Of a DNA stretch of 64,000 nucleotides, positions 45,960-56,679 are shown in pieces. Made by a program: the position numbers and the translations under genes. Source of the DNA: Pyrrhosoma nymphula. Lineage: Eukaryota > Arthropoda > Insecta > Odonata > Coenagrionidae. Location: NCBI GenBank assembly GCA_963573305.1, contig OY754339.1:10029941-10093940 (forward strand), read 5' to 3'. Numbering within the stretch: the stretch's first letter is position 1; every line of letters begins with the position of its first letter. The notes below the pieces were generated by a model, which was not told where the DNA came from, ran no database searches, and worked only from the letters and a program-made list of their open reading frames with translations.

Positions 45960-48520
45960 TAGGTAAATTACATAGATTTTCTCTCAGTAACATGATGAAT
46001 TTCTCAAAGAACTAGAACACATGGCCAAAATCTTGATGCCAAGCAGTCAGCCAGTAGCTTCTTAAATCCAGGCACTCGAAATTATTCGCATCTCCCATCC
46101 CTACCAAATGTTTTCCCGTTCTGCTACACTCCAGGTCCTGTTTTCATTATTCCAATAAATTATTTCGTCTTACTTTAAAAAATAGTATTGGGATATCATA
46201 TAACCCCTCGTATTCCCACGACGCCCAAAAACCACGTTAAGGTGGTACACCCGTAAAATTGAATTAAATGTCATGTAGTTCGTAATCTGGCTACTTGAGA
46301 GAAAGATTGCTTTTAGTTTTAAGTGGATATTTTACCTTCACACACAATTTTTACACAATTTTTACTTGATATGGACCACGATGTGAGAAATGATAATGTG
46401 TGAAAAATGGAAAATATTCTTGTTTTCCACCTAATATAAACGCCATTGTTACGAAAAACTCTTTTCAAAAAGCGAATTCTGCAAGAAAATTGAATTATGA
46501 CAGAGCTTTGGCACCAATTAATCTTAAGTTTTGTGCTGCAAGTAAATCACTACAGGAAATTAAGTCAAAAATCCGTATTTGTACAAGAATGGCGTGCTGC
46601 AGTTGGATCATATCACTGGAAAAAGTGTGATTAAAACTACTCGTGGAATAATGTGCACATTTTATACCTTGGTTTCGTTTTCTAATAGTTGACTTGTGAC
46701 TAGTGAAAAAAGTATTTTTTTTTCAAAGCGAAGAGGTGGAAATCACGTTTTTGCTTTTACTCATACAGTAACCGTGAAACCTCCTTAATCTGCAATAAAT
46801 GTGAATATGTACGTGAACGGACGAGGTATAACTGGAGGTATTTTCATTGATGGGAAATGTTTCTCCAAACTAAACGCCGTGACGTTGTTCCCTGAGGCTC
46901 CTGCGCATCACTAACACCTTGCTTCGAGTGTGGATGTGGGCTTTAAGAGGAGGGTTAGGGGAAGCACAGAGGGTGGATGGGTGAACGGGGAGGTTTTAAT
47001 CCGTGGGGCGTATTCCTCCCCACCTCTCCCCTCCTTTTAATCTCGCTAAAGCTAATCCCCAGTAATCCTGCCGACTCCCTTTCCTTCAACCCTGTTCTTT
47101 TTGCTCCATCCCACGTGAATTAACTCGGGTGAGGAAAAGGGAGCTCCTTTCAAGCTTGTCGTGGGACGTTCTTACACTCACGTTTATCACTCCTACTTGA
47201 ATTCTCTTCCATTCTCTTGAGACATTCACCAGCTTCTCAAGGTGTGGCTAGAGTTTTAATTGGGGGTCATTGAGTGCATGTATTTATTATTTTTCAAGTG
47301 TGTCAAAAAATATGTAGGGCCACGTTTCACATGAGTACACCCTTTTAAATATTGTACCTCATCGCAAATGCAATAGTGAACTATTTAGATTCCAAAACTA
47401 AATTTACAGTATTGCCTTTATTGAAGAATTCTATGACTGTTTTCAGCGCGTTATACGACATTTAGGCGAAAATTATTTTTAAATATGTTTTTTTTCTAGT
47501 TATGTATCCAGCGTGACACCTTGGTATTTGTTACTAAATATTATATATCATAATAATCACCGTCGTGTATATATTTATATATTTGTAAGCAACTCTCATG
47601 ATAAATACAAGTAAAGCTGAATTTTGTTTAATCGCACATTTGTTGTTTGATAGTTTAAAAGGGTTGGATCTACTTTTGTAGCAATCGAAACTTAATAAAT
47701 ATTTGCTGACGATTGGTCTTTTACATTTGAATGAATACGATGCATAACATTTTTGAAGACTAGGTGAGTTTGATAATCGTATTTAAATAAAATTAACGGT
47801 AAACACGATAGAATATAAATTGTCGCAATGAAAGGAATTCTTTCAGTTCATTTCATAAATTCTATTTTTTTATCACTGAAATTCAACGGGCCTCTCCAAG
47901 TATTATAATAAAATGTATTATTCGAGTTTTAAAAAATCTGTACATATTGATTCGGGTCATTACGAAGCATGTCTCATATTCCATTATAATACCTGTTGAA
48001 ATAGCTATTACTTCCAAGTAATCCGAATCGGTAAAATGAATTCTTTGAACTTTTAATGATTATGTCATCCAAATCCAAAATAATTTACAAATTTAACTGA
48101 ACTGGATTTTATGCTTGATTTGCGTTAGATTGACTTTTTGTTAGCAGTTGAAAGTGAAATACTGCTGTTGTTGATTTATTAGAAGTTGAAAGTGAAGTCA
48201 ATGTTGACAGCGTTATTTTTTTAGTAAAACGGCACAATCGTTTCACCTTCACCACAACCTATGTAAATGTGAATTATATGAAATTATGATTGGTGATGAT
48301 GATTAAAGATGATGCAATTCTCAATAGTGAACAAAAAACTCTAGAGCGAATTAATTTTTGCAATTCTTAAATTCGCATGCACTATTTTCACCAATTCGAT
48401 CAATTGTTTTTCGGAATATCAAGTTATAATTAACTGAAAATAGTTCATACACGCATCAAAAACATACAACAGAAATGCATAAATAGCGTTTAATTACACA
48501 TTATGAATTGTTTAACTTTT
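45960..48520. other. gene-free stretch
   Basis: AT-rich sequence apart from a GC-richer patch at 46880-47250. No gene or defined repeat was seen. There is a 13-base direct repeat (ACACAATTTTTAC) near 46341-46365 and an imperfect one (GTTGAAAGTGAA) near 48147 and 48185. Confidence 0.4.
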
Positions 48521-48731
48521 CTTCAGGTATTTTTGCATCAGTTTCTGAATAACCTTCAAAATAAATTTAAAAGAGATCCCTCAAGGGTTCTTTGCACTCT
48601 TGGTTTTTACAATTATTGTTTTCAGGAGACTTTTAGAGAATAACATGTCCAAAAACTTATTCACTTTACAATTTTCCATTCATTGAGATTGCACAAATGA
48701 TATGGTACGCAGTCACGCGCATGAATGCGAA

Positions 48732-48851
48732 GTTATACACCAAATACGGTGAAAATCGCCATGAAAAAAATAATTGATTTGATCAGGATTGGAACCCAGA
48801 TCTCCCAATGGCCAGTCAGGTGTGTTAGCGTGTTACATCACCAAGCCATTT
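48732..48851 (-). repeat. tRNA-derived SINE, family A copy (left of an inverted pair)
   Basis: On the - strand: AAATGGCTTGGTGATGTAAC, ACACACCTGACTGGCCATTG, GGAGATCTGGGTTCC (decayed B box), and the body TTTTCATGGCGATTTTCACC and TTTGGTGTATAAC. It is colinear with the copy 30 bp away on the other strand. Confidence 0.7.
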
Positions 48852-48881
48852 TAAAGATGAAATAAGATGTATTCATGAATT

Positions 48882-49000
48882 GAGATGGCTTGGTGATGTA
48901 ACTGGGGAACACACCTGACCGGCCATTGGGTGATTTGGATTCGAATCCAGGTCAAGTCAAATGATTTTTTCATGACGAATTTCACCCCCTCTGGTGTATG
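48882..49000 (+). repeat. tRNA-derived SINE, family A copy (right of an inverted pair)
   Basis: GAGATGGCTTGGTGATGTAAC, ACACACCTGACCGGCCATTG, then a B box within GGATTCGAATCCAGG, and the body TCAAATGATTTTTTCATGAC and TTTCACCCCCTCTGGTGT. The head is closest to a tRNA D-arm (TGGTGATGTAACTGG), so this is the best reference copy of the family in the window. Confidence 0.72.
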
Positions 49001-51484
49001 TTCTCACTTCTCCTTCGTACATTTTTAATTGCTACCTTTTCTCCGTAGCTCTTTGTATCATCGACAGTGATATTCGCCTTTATTTTTCCATGACACTTTT
49101 TCAATTAATCTGCAGCCTTTAATCCAAAAACTGGTTTACCGCAGCCCTACACTACTCACTTCTATCAGCTTACCATATCATTTCTTAATGATTTCTCTTT
49201 GATACCCTTCATTGTTTGATTTTTTCCATCCTTGATCTTCATCGATAAATATTCGTAATAATTCTCATTTCATAGTTGATTTCAAGAGCCTGTTCTTTCG
49301 TAGGATGCGTCCATAATGTATGTTTCTTTCTTCCTCTTCAGACTTTTCAGGAAAGATTATTTATTAAATATACGTAGGGCTTATTCATTGGTTAGAATTT
49401 TCGTCAATGTGATCTCTATCATTGTTAAAAATAACTCAAAAATGGTATTCCTTCCCGCGTTCTTATTTCCACATATTTTATTTTCCACACTTCATAGTCA
49501 TTTCAGAGCATCTTCCTAGTAAACCCTTAATTGACGCACTGCCTTACTTCATCATTCTTTCATTAATAAAACGAAATTTCAATTAGTCTTAATCAAATAT
49601 GTCCTGCTGCTGATATAACTCTCGCACAAGTTACTGGGACTGTTCAGTGGACGAGTTTTGGACATGTGCTTCGGAACTTTAAAAATTCTACGAAACCTGG
49701 GAGAAAGGTTGCCTAGCGTTGAGTCTGTCAGAAAACCTTCATAACTGCTACCAACACAAGAACTTTTCAAAAACTGGTACGGCTTATCCCTACCTAATTT
49801 ACCATTTCCACTCGTTTCACAATGAGACCTGAAGCTTAGGTCCCTGGTTATGTTATAGCGATGGGTTAATTTTACCACTTGACTTGCGTTAGTTTCCCTC
49901 TTACCTACTTCGAGAAGTAGTTTGGTTCCCCTGTCTCATTCTTTCTTGCTGCCTCACTTCCTTCCCCACCATCCTTTCCCTTCAACTCCTCAGGCCTGCA
50001 CCAGGAACTTTCACGAGAGCAATACTGCCTTTGCTTCAGTGCCACAAATGAACCAGTTAAACTTAGGGGAAATATTTTTGATGCGCCAATGCAACATTGA
50101 AGTGACGGCAAGCGATAAAATAACTATGACTAATTGCCTGGTTCCAACCTGTCAGGAAGTGGGTGGATTAAAAAAGGAGATAATTACTCCTTCCTGTTTT
50201 TTTCAAGTCCGCAAAAGAACGGAGTTTTTTTGTGTTTTTCACGGTATGCAACGGTCACATATCTTTCGTTTTGTTCCCTCAGTTTCCCGACGGTAACTTT
50301 TATCTGTTTTTTTATTATTTCATGCTCTTCCCTCGCCAGTGCTCATCCTCTGGGGAGCCCAAAGATTATGGGGTGGTGGGGGTTGTTCGTTACAAAGGCC
50401 TGGTTCAACTTCCTTCTTTCTCACTCCGCAGTCCCCATAACTTTAGTCCCTTCCGTGGTCTCGAGAAAATGGTGCAGTCGGAGCTTAAAAGAGAGGAAGT
50501 CGTATTAATTAGACCGAGGCTTCCCCAGCGAGGAGGAATATCTGCCCCCCTCCCCACTTTGTTTCAATCCCTTGAAACTCAAACAAACTCAAAGCTCTGG
50601 GTTTCTTTTTCTTCCACCAATCCCGGAGCTTCCGTGTAACATATTTGATTTATGATCCTTAACGGAGCTTGCTCACAATCGATATTATAATGAAAATGTA
50701 CTTACAAGCACGCTTATCACCTGATAATACTTAAAGGGTGCATTCAAGCATTATGTAGGATGTTGGTCTGAGATCATCGTATGTATATATTTACTCGTAT
50801 TACTTTTACTTAGTCGTATCGTACCACGAAAACTCGTAATTTATAGAACTGCAAACATTGCATTTTTTCTTTTAACTCTTTCACTGTGTAAATAACTTGA
50901 AATTACATTCATAATTATGCCTAATACGTACCCAGACAAAATTATCATTTTAATACGCGTTGAAGAACAAACATATGCATTGTTCTGTATAGTAATGGAA
51001 AAATTAGAGTAAAACTTTGTTGTATGGGGTTAAACTTACTGCTACAGATAAAATACCTCGGGTTATGTGTTTGATTCACTGTGGAGGAAAGTACAAACTT
51101 GTGGGCTCAAGTTGAACTACGCAAAGAGCGGATAAATATATTCATTTGAATGTACCCAAAGATATACTTAGGCTTTTTAAGAGCGTAACTCTATCTTTGA
51201 TAGCACCATAAAAGCTTATGCTATATATTCAGTGAGAGTGCTGTTTATTCAACTTTTACTGGATGAGAGATCAACTGAAGTATATACACTGGTGAGCTGA
51301 CGTGGACAGGATATTTGGATGATTGATCCCTCCTGCAAAATGCCAAATAAATCCAATTTTATAATTTAAGTGGTGGCAACTAACATAGCCCAACAATATT
51401 ATCTGACGCATTATCAGCATGCCCTGATTCTGCGTTAATTTCAATATTGATTGTTGATTGATTTATAGTTGGGGGGCCTTCGTC
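49001..51484. other. gene-free stretch
   Basis: AT-rich to about 49900. A mixed part (49900-50650) has 120-135-codon overlapping frames without recognised motifs. I found no exon I can support. Confidence 0.4.
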
Positions 51485-51580
51485 AGGAGCCCGGGCACTT
51501 AGATCTTTCTTGGTCCATTGTGCTAACCTGTCGGTGTTCTGACGGGAACCGGTGTTTCAACGTGGCTAGGCCCTTGCCCT
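51485..51580 (-). repeat. 5S-rRNA-derived SINE head or 5S pseudogene
   Basis: On the - strand: CCTAGCCACGTTGAAACACC, GGTTCCCGTCAGAACACCGA and CAGGTTAGCA. This tracks the first half of eukaryotic 5S rRNA (CCACG-TGAAAACACCGGTTCTCGTC, ATCACCGAAGTTAAGCA) with a few changes. The second half, where the pol III C box should lie, is diverged (TCTAAGTGCCCGGGCTCC), so it is not a functional 5S gene. 5S-headed SINEs (SINE3 class) are known in animals; a simple 5S pseudogene is the alternative. Confidence 0.6.
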
Positions 51581-51589
51581 AATTTAAAT

Positions 51590-53235
51590 ATTAGAAAACT
51601 ATGTAATTCAATCGCTTTTTGATATTTTCTCAGCTGCGTACTCCAGGGCAAGAATTGTTTCATATCGGCAGACGGAAACCGTTGGCTCCATGGCCACACG
51701 TTGTGCTTAGTGTTTCTGTGAGCAGCCTTTATTACCTAAAGCATTTTTCTTTAACCAGTTAAACTATGTGCATCCTTCCAAAGTAGTAGCTTACATAAAT
51801 GCCTTTCGTAATCCTTGAATAGCCCCTATCGCTATTTTGCGGTTTGTGATGGATTGGCAACATTTCACAAGGAAAGAAAACTTGAGAGATTCCACAGAAC
51901 TTTTACCAATATAGTCTGATTAGCCGTGATCAGGTTCAACTATTGGCACCCATCATATAATTGCTCTTTCGGGATTGCAAAATACACAAATCTTAAGCGT
52001 TTTAAATATTCCTTTTTCACTGTTGCAATGCGCTTGCACTAGAAAACTACTCCATTTGAATGTTCAAATACTACGTTTAAGGAATAATGTAGCCTATGAA
52101 AACAAATTACTCTTATATGTGTTCAAAATTGAAAATAGTTGCTCCTATTCCTAATCGCAACTTAAAAATCTTCAGTTATTTAGTTCAAAAGGCAGCGTTT
52201 ACAACCAATTAAAATTGCCAAATACACATAATTCTTTGCGTTTACTTCCTGCTCTGGTGTGAATCATTCGATTGCTTTTGAGCATTTCTGCTGAGTGATT
52301 TATTATCCTATATGATAAAATGATGAAATAAAATAATAAAATAATGGCATTTTTTCATCTTAATCCCATTCAGCGTTAATTCGCCCCTTATTTCAATTAT
52401 GTCAAAGACTAAAAGATAGGAAAGAATGTATGGAATTCTTATTTATCATAATAAGTACCTCTTCAATGTAACTGCATAATTTTCTGTACGTAACTGATGA
52501 ACTGCTATTTCTGATTTATCCAAGGTGGTTCCATAAAAGTTTTACAAATAAAAATATATGTAACTACCTACCTATTACCATAGGAATATATAATTTGTTA
52601 GCTGTTCAGTTCATCTTCCTAATAGTTGATTCCGAGCAAATAAAAGAAGAACTTCAACGAGGAAATTCAGCGTAAAATACATTTATGCTCTGTTTTCTAC
52701 ATAATTATTTTGAAATTACGATTTAATGCTCTCTGACCTAAATGGTTTTTAGTTAATGGTACCCTCTCTGTAAGGATTTTTAATGGATGTGGCTTCCAAA
52801 ATGATTAGCATCGACATATTGTCGAAAAGAATTTGATGGATATGGACCCATTTTTATACACTTAAGTCTAAAGCGGACACAGATAGTCATAAAAGAAGTT
52901 CGCATAGAATTAATTGAATTCACTAGTCTTATGGAGCATAAAATGATAAACACTGGTAGAAGCAAGAGCTTTTTATCACGTTAGTCACTAATTTTAAAGA
53001 AAAGAAAACAGCAGACGTGCCAAATCTGAAATGCGTTCACACGGCCAGAATGGGCACAATCCATTACCGTACGCGTTTAAGAGGACGCAGCACTTCCGCG
53101 AAAATTATCTCGAAGCGTTGATCGGATTGGAGAGAGGAAAAAAATATATATATACGTACATCCTTTTTCGGATCGGCACGCGATGTGAATTCTTCCGTGC
53201 GACTCTTGGCTCTCGCAAAATGTGGCGTTTTTTAT
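51590..53235. other. gene-free AT-rich stretch
   Basis: AT-rich sequence with no feature recognised. Confidence 0.4.
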
Positions 53236-53239
53236 CGGA

Positions 53240-53740
53240 GGGTGCCCCGCTGTAGTATTCATCCCATCCTTCCATACTCTCGTCGGCTTCTCCTCCACCT
53301 GCCAGGCGACATTCCCCAGCCCTTATCCCACCTACGGCGTTCACAGTTTTAACGGGAACACTCCCCGAAGCCACCAGCGCAAGACCAACCACCTCGACCG
53401 TTCAAAAATCCCTACCGAACCCCTCCATCCAGTCGCTATACGGATCGCAGCGAGCAAACTGCTCGTCCTTATCCTTTACCACTTTCGGCAGCCATTTCTC
53501 CTTTCCCGATCCCTCCTGAAATTGGTGATATATGTATACGACGGCAGCCACGCGTGGTTTTGCATCTGTATAGCCATTTATTCTTATCCCGACGCTTCTG
53601 CCTGCAGGCTGGGATCCTTTCCCTCCCCCCTTACGTCGGATCGGGGGTGCCCTGAAACATTGCCTCGGGAAATGAGGCCATTGATAGCAGCGATCGGTTT
53701 TTTTTCTCTCTCCCTCCCTTCTCCTCCGCCGTAGCTACTT
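53240..53740 (+). repeat. C-rich island
   Basis: Richer in C and T on the + strand, with a 170-codon frame (53222-53734) lacking any domain I recognise. The - strand also has open frames here, so I read it as composition and not as a gene. Confidence 0.45.
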
Positions 53741-53744
53741 TTAT

Positions 53745-55500
53745 TTTAACGCTCTTTTCGGGGACGGATAGCGGGCAAGATGGGAACGCTCGCAAGGGAT
53801 AGAACGGCTTCCAGGAGTCAAGCAACGAGCGACGGTTAGCGTGCAGAGGAATCATTCATTGGAGAAATGTGATCTTTTGTGGAAGAAGATTATGAGCGGA
53901 CCAAAATTCATAGCATGGTTGTGCAAACGAGCAACGAATGCAGTCATGCATTGCTCGTTTGTTTAAAATTAATGTTTAAAAATTAACATGATATATGGCA
54001 AGCATACGACTATGCTCAATTGTCACTACTTCTAAGTCTGGCAACCAGGTCGCGCGGAGTGATTACGAGTGCGACCGGGAGGAGAAAATCCAGGGAGTTG
54101 CTCGATTCGTCAGCACAATGGCGTAACCAGGGGCGACGACCCTCAATGACGGAGAAAAAGCTCAATTTTTATACCCTACATTCAACTTTTGATAAATGCA
54201 AATCAAGCGCGTAATCGGTTTTCACGTGTTGTGGGTAAAGTCCTTATCGAAGGTACGTTTTCCAAGGAACGACTGTGGCGATCATTACTGGTAAGAGTCA
54301 CCGATGGGAGGAGCACGAGTACTAATCGCCCCCACCCCCAAAGAGCTTTCCCTGGTTGCGCCCTTGCAGCAGTATTAAGTTTTGAGTATTCATTCCTACG
54401 AGGCAATAAAAAATCTTTGCTTTTTATATTTAGATAAATTATTCCTTCTTAACTGCATAGTTTTAGTGAATTTTACATAAAATAAAATTGCTTTTTGGTG
54501 TTTTTCCGATTCGTCCGAGTGCTTTTGCCCCTGTCTACAAGTTGCAGACAATAAGTACGAAATAACAGTAACCGTCGAAGCACGTTAAACAGGAATGCTA
54601 AATTGCTTGTGCTGAAGTGGGATGAAAAACTGACAGCTGTCCCCGACGTTATTAAGACACGCAACCTTATCACAAAACACTGAAAGGAAATTGAGTGGAG
54701 TGATAAAGCCACACATATATGCTCAGCACCCCAATTTCTTACAGGATAGGCACAGAGCTTAGTTATTAGGGTTAATCCTGGTACATTGGCTCTCTTTTTA
54801 CACTTTCCACCATAGATTCCTATCCATTCATGCCTTTATGCCTGTTATACAATCCTGCATCCGTTCACACATCTAATCATCTGTTCTTATGTTCTTGTGA
54901 CCCCTAGGCCCGGTTTTAGAATATCTGGCTCTTATCGAAGAGGTGACGTAGCCTTTTCATTAACTTATTGATAAGGTGGTTCCACCGGAAAATGAATTAT
55001 GTGTCACAATTTAATCCACAATCAGGCTGATTATTGAAAAACGTGATGACTGTTTGATATTAATAGCGAATTCCTACATTTACAAGCTGCTTTATTCTCT
55101 AATTTAGCTTAAAATTACAAGGTGTTAAGTGCAAGTTATGATGGGCAAACATGGGAAAAAATAATATATCTCCATCCAATTGAAGTGCTATTTTTGTGAA
55201 AAACCGAGAAGCAGACATAAATGAAATATAGACATCAATTCATCTTAGTGCTTGAGTTATAAGCAAGTAAGTATTCGAACCGGTGTCAAAATTCGTTATT
55301 TCAAAAGAAATAGTACTTCCGTCGACTCATATGACAGGAGTTTATTATAAAATATAAATAAAATCGTAGAATCCGCAAATTTTGATACATACATCTCGTG
55401 TTGCAAGAGCTAAAATCTGACATCAGTGAAAGAGATATTAAAACAGTACGAAATGAAAAGTGGTATTCAGATTTTTTTTTGCTTGCAGAGTCACGGAGTA
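53745..55500. other. gene-free stretch, probable intron
   Basis: Precedes the Ig exon. No further exon encoding the N-terminal half of the Ig domain (with its first Cys) was found here by reading. Confidence 0.4.
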
Positions 55501-55539
55501 ACCTTTTTAAACGTTTCTCCCGCTTCTCTCTGACTTCAG

Positions 55540-55747
55540 GTGGCGTGGATGCACTTCGAGCAGTCCGCCATCTTAACGGTGCACAATCACGTGATCACCC
55601 GGAACCCAAGGATCTCCGTGTCGCACGACAAGCATCGCACTTGGTTTCTTCACATAAACAACGTGCAGGAAGAGGACAAGGGCCGCTACATGTGCCAGAT
55701 CAACACGGTCACGGCCAAGACGCAGTTTGGATACCTGCACGTAGTCG
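55540..55747 (+). CDS. Ig-domain exon of a DIP/lachesin-like cell-surface receptor (partial gene)
   Basis: This exon encodes 69 residues plus one base. It starts VAWMHFEQSAILTVHN and carries the DKGRYMCQINTVTAKTQ stretch that ends the first Ig domain of insect DIPs (Dpr-interacting proteins) and lachesin-like IgSF proteins. The core Trp is residue 3. The D-x-G-x-Y-x-C motif spans residues 46-52, and Cys52 is the second disulphide Cys; the first Cys must be in an upstream exon. The acceptor is a pyrimidine tract ending CAG (55537-55539). The donor is GTGAGTAA from 55748, leaving phase 1, the usual phase for Ig exons. DIPs are GPI-linked or otherwise membrane-bound neuronal receptors that bind Dpr proteins through Ig1 in synaptic partner recognition. 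Codon use is GC-rich against an AT-rich background, as expected for a conserved exon. No other exon of the gene is seen. Which DIP paralogue this is cannot be decided. Confidence 0.9.
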
Positions 55748-56675
55748 GTGAGTAACTCTACTTTTTTCGTAAATCTGTGGCTGTGAAACGTGGTGGAAGT
55801 TTTGAGGAACACTCTTTTCAGTGGAAGAGTCTATTGCCTCCTTGCTAGCAACACCCGGGGATGTAAGGTATTGTCCGTGTTTGGCTACCAGAGTTGCCAA
55901 GGTCGTAAACATTCGTTTGTCCCCTCCTTAACGAAAACCTTAGCACATGTGACTGCCACCAAGTTTCGCTACCACTATACTTTTCTTCAAGCCACCGGAA
56001 AAGCTTATTTAAAATATTAGCTTATATAAAAAGTGGATTTTTGACAGCGATATTGACGATGGGAGAGAATGAGGAAAAATAATTGAAAGGAAGACGTAAG
56101 AATTACACATGATATGGTGAATTCATTTATTTGAATCATTATTTTTGGGTTTTTAAATAATGATAATAAATTAAGGAAAATTTGTCTACGCATCAATGCC
56201 GTCGTTTCTTTTTTTTGTCATATTGTGTACCGTTTTCTTTTCTAAAAACTTTCATGTGGGTTTGTTCTCCACAAAAACTTGGGTAAAGACAATATGGTCA
56301 CCTTAGGCAGGATATCCTACGAATTAAGAACAGAATCCTTAATAAACTGACGGTGCGAATGAAAAACGGTTAACAGGATGATGAGTGAATGGAAAAGTGT
56401 AAGAAAATTGATAAGAGACAACACAATGCTTCGGGAGCAGAATGGTCACAATTTGAAAAAGTATTTTATTCCAAAATTTGACTGCTAGATTTATGACGGT
56501 GACAATATAGATTCCGATTTCGTGGAAGAAATGCGTGAAAAAGTATTATTATACAAGGCCTATTAATCGAAGTAAATGAGATGTGAGCGTGGATAAAATG
56601 GAATAATGAACGGAGCGTGGAAACACTACTAGGCATAAGGTAAAGGAAGGTTTTGGAGTAGATAACGTACCCTTT
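55748..56675. other. probable intron after the Ig exon
   Basis: Starts with the GTGAGT donor. It is AT-rich, and no Ig2 exon was recognised. Confidence 0.55.
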
Positions 56676-56679
56676 GTAG

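Noticed and set aside
49160..49400. Possible antisense transposase-like remnant
   Set aside because: Short basic stretches on the - strand vaguely resemble DNA-transposase N-termini, but no catalytic or diagnostic motif supports it.
53222..53734. 170-codon open frame on the + strand
   Set aside because: It lies in a C-rich island where stops are rare, overlaps open frames on the other strand, and shows no known motif.
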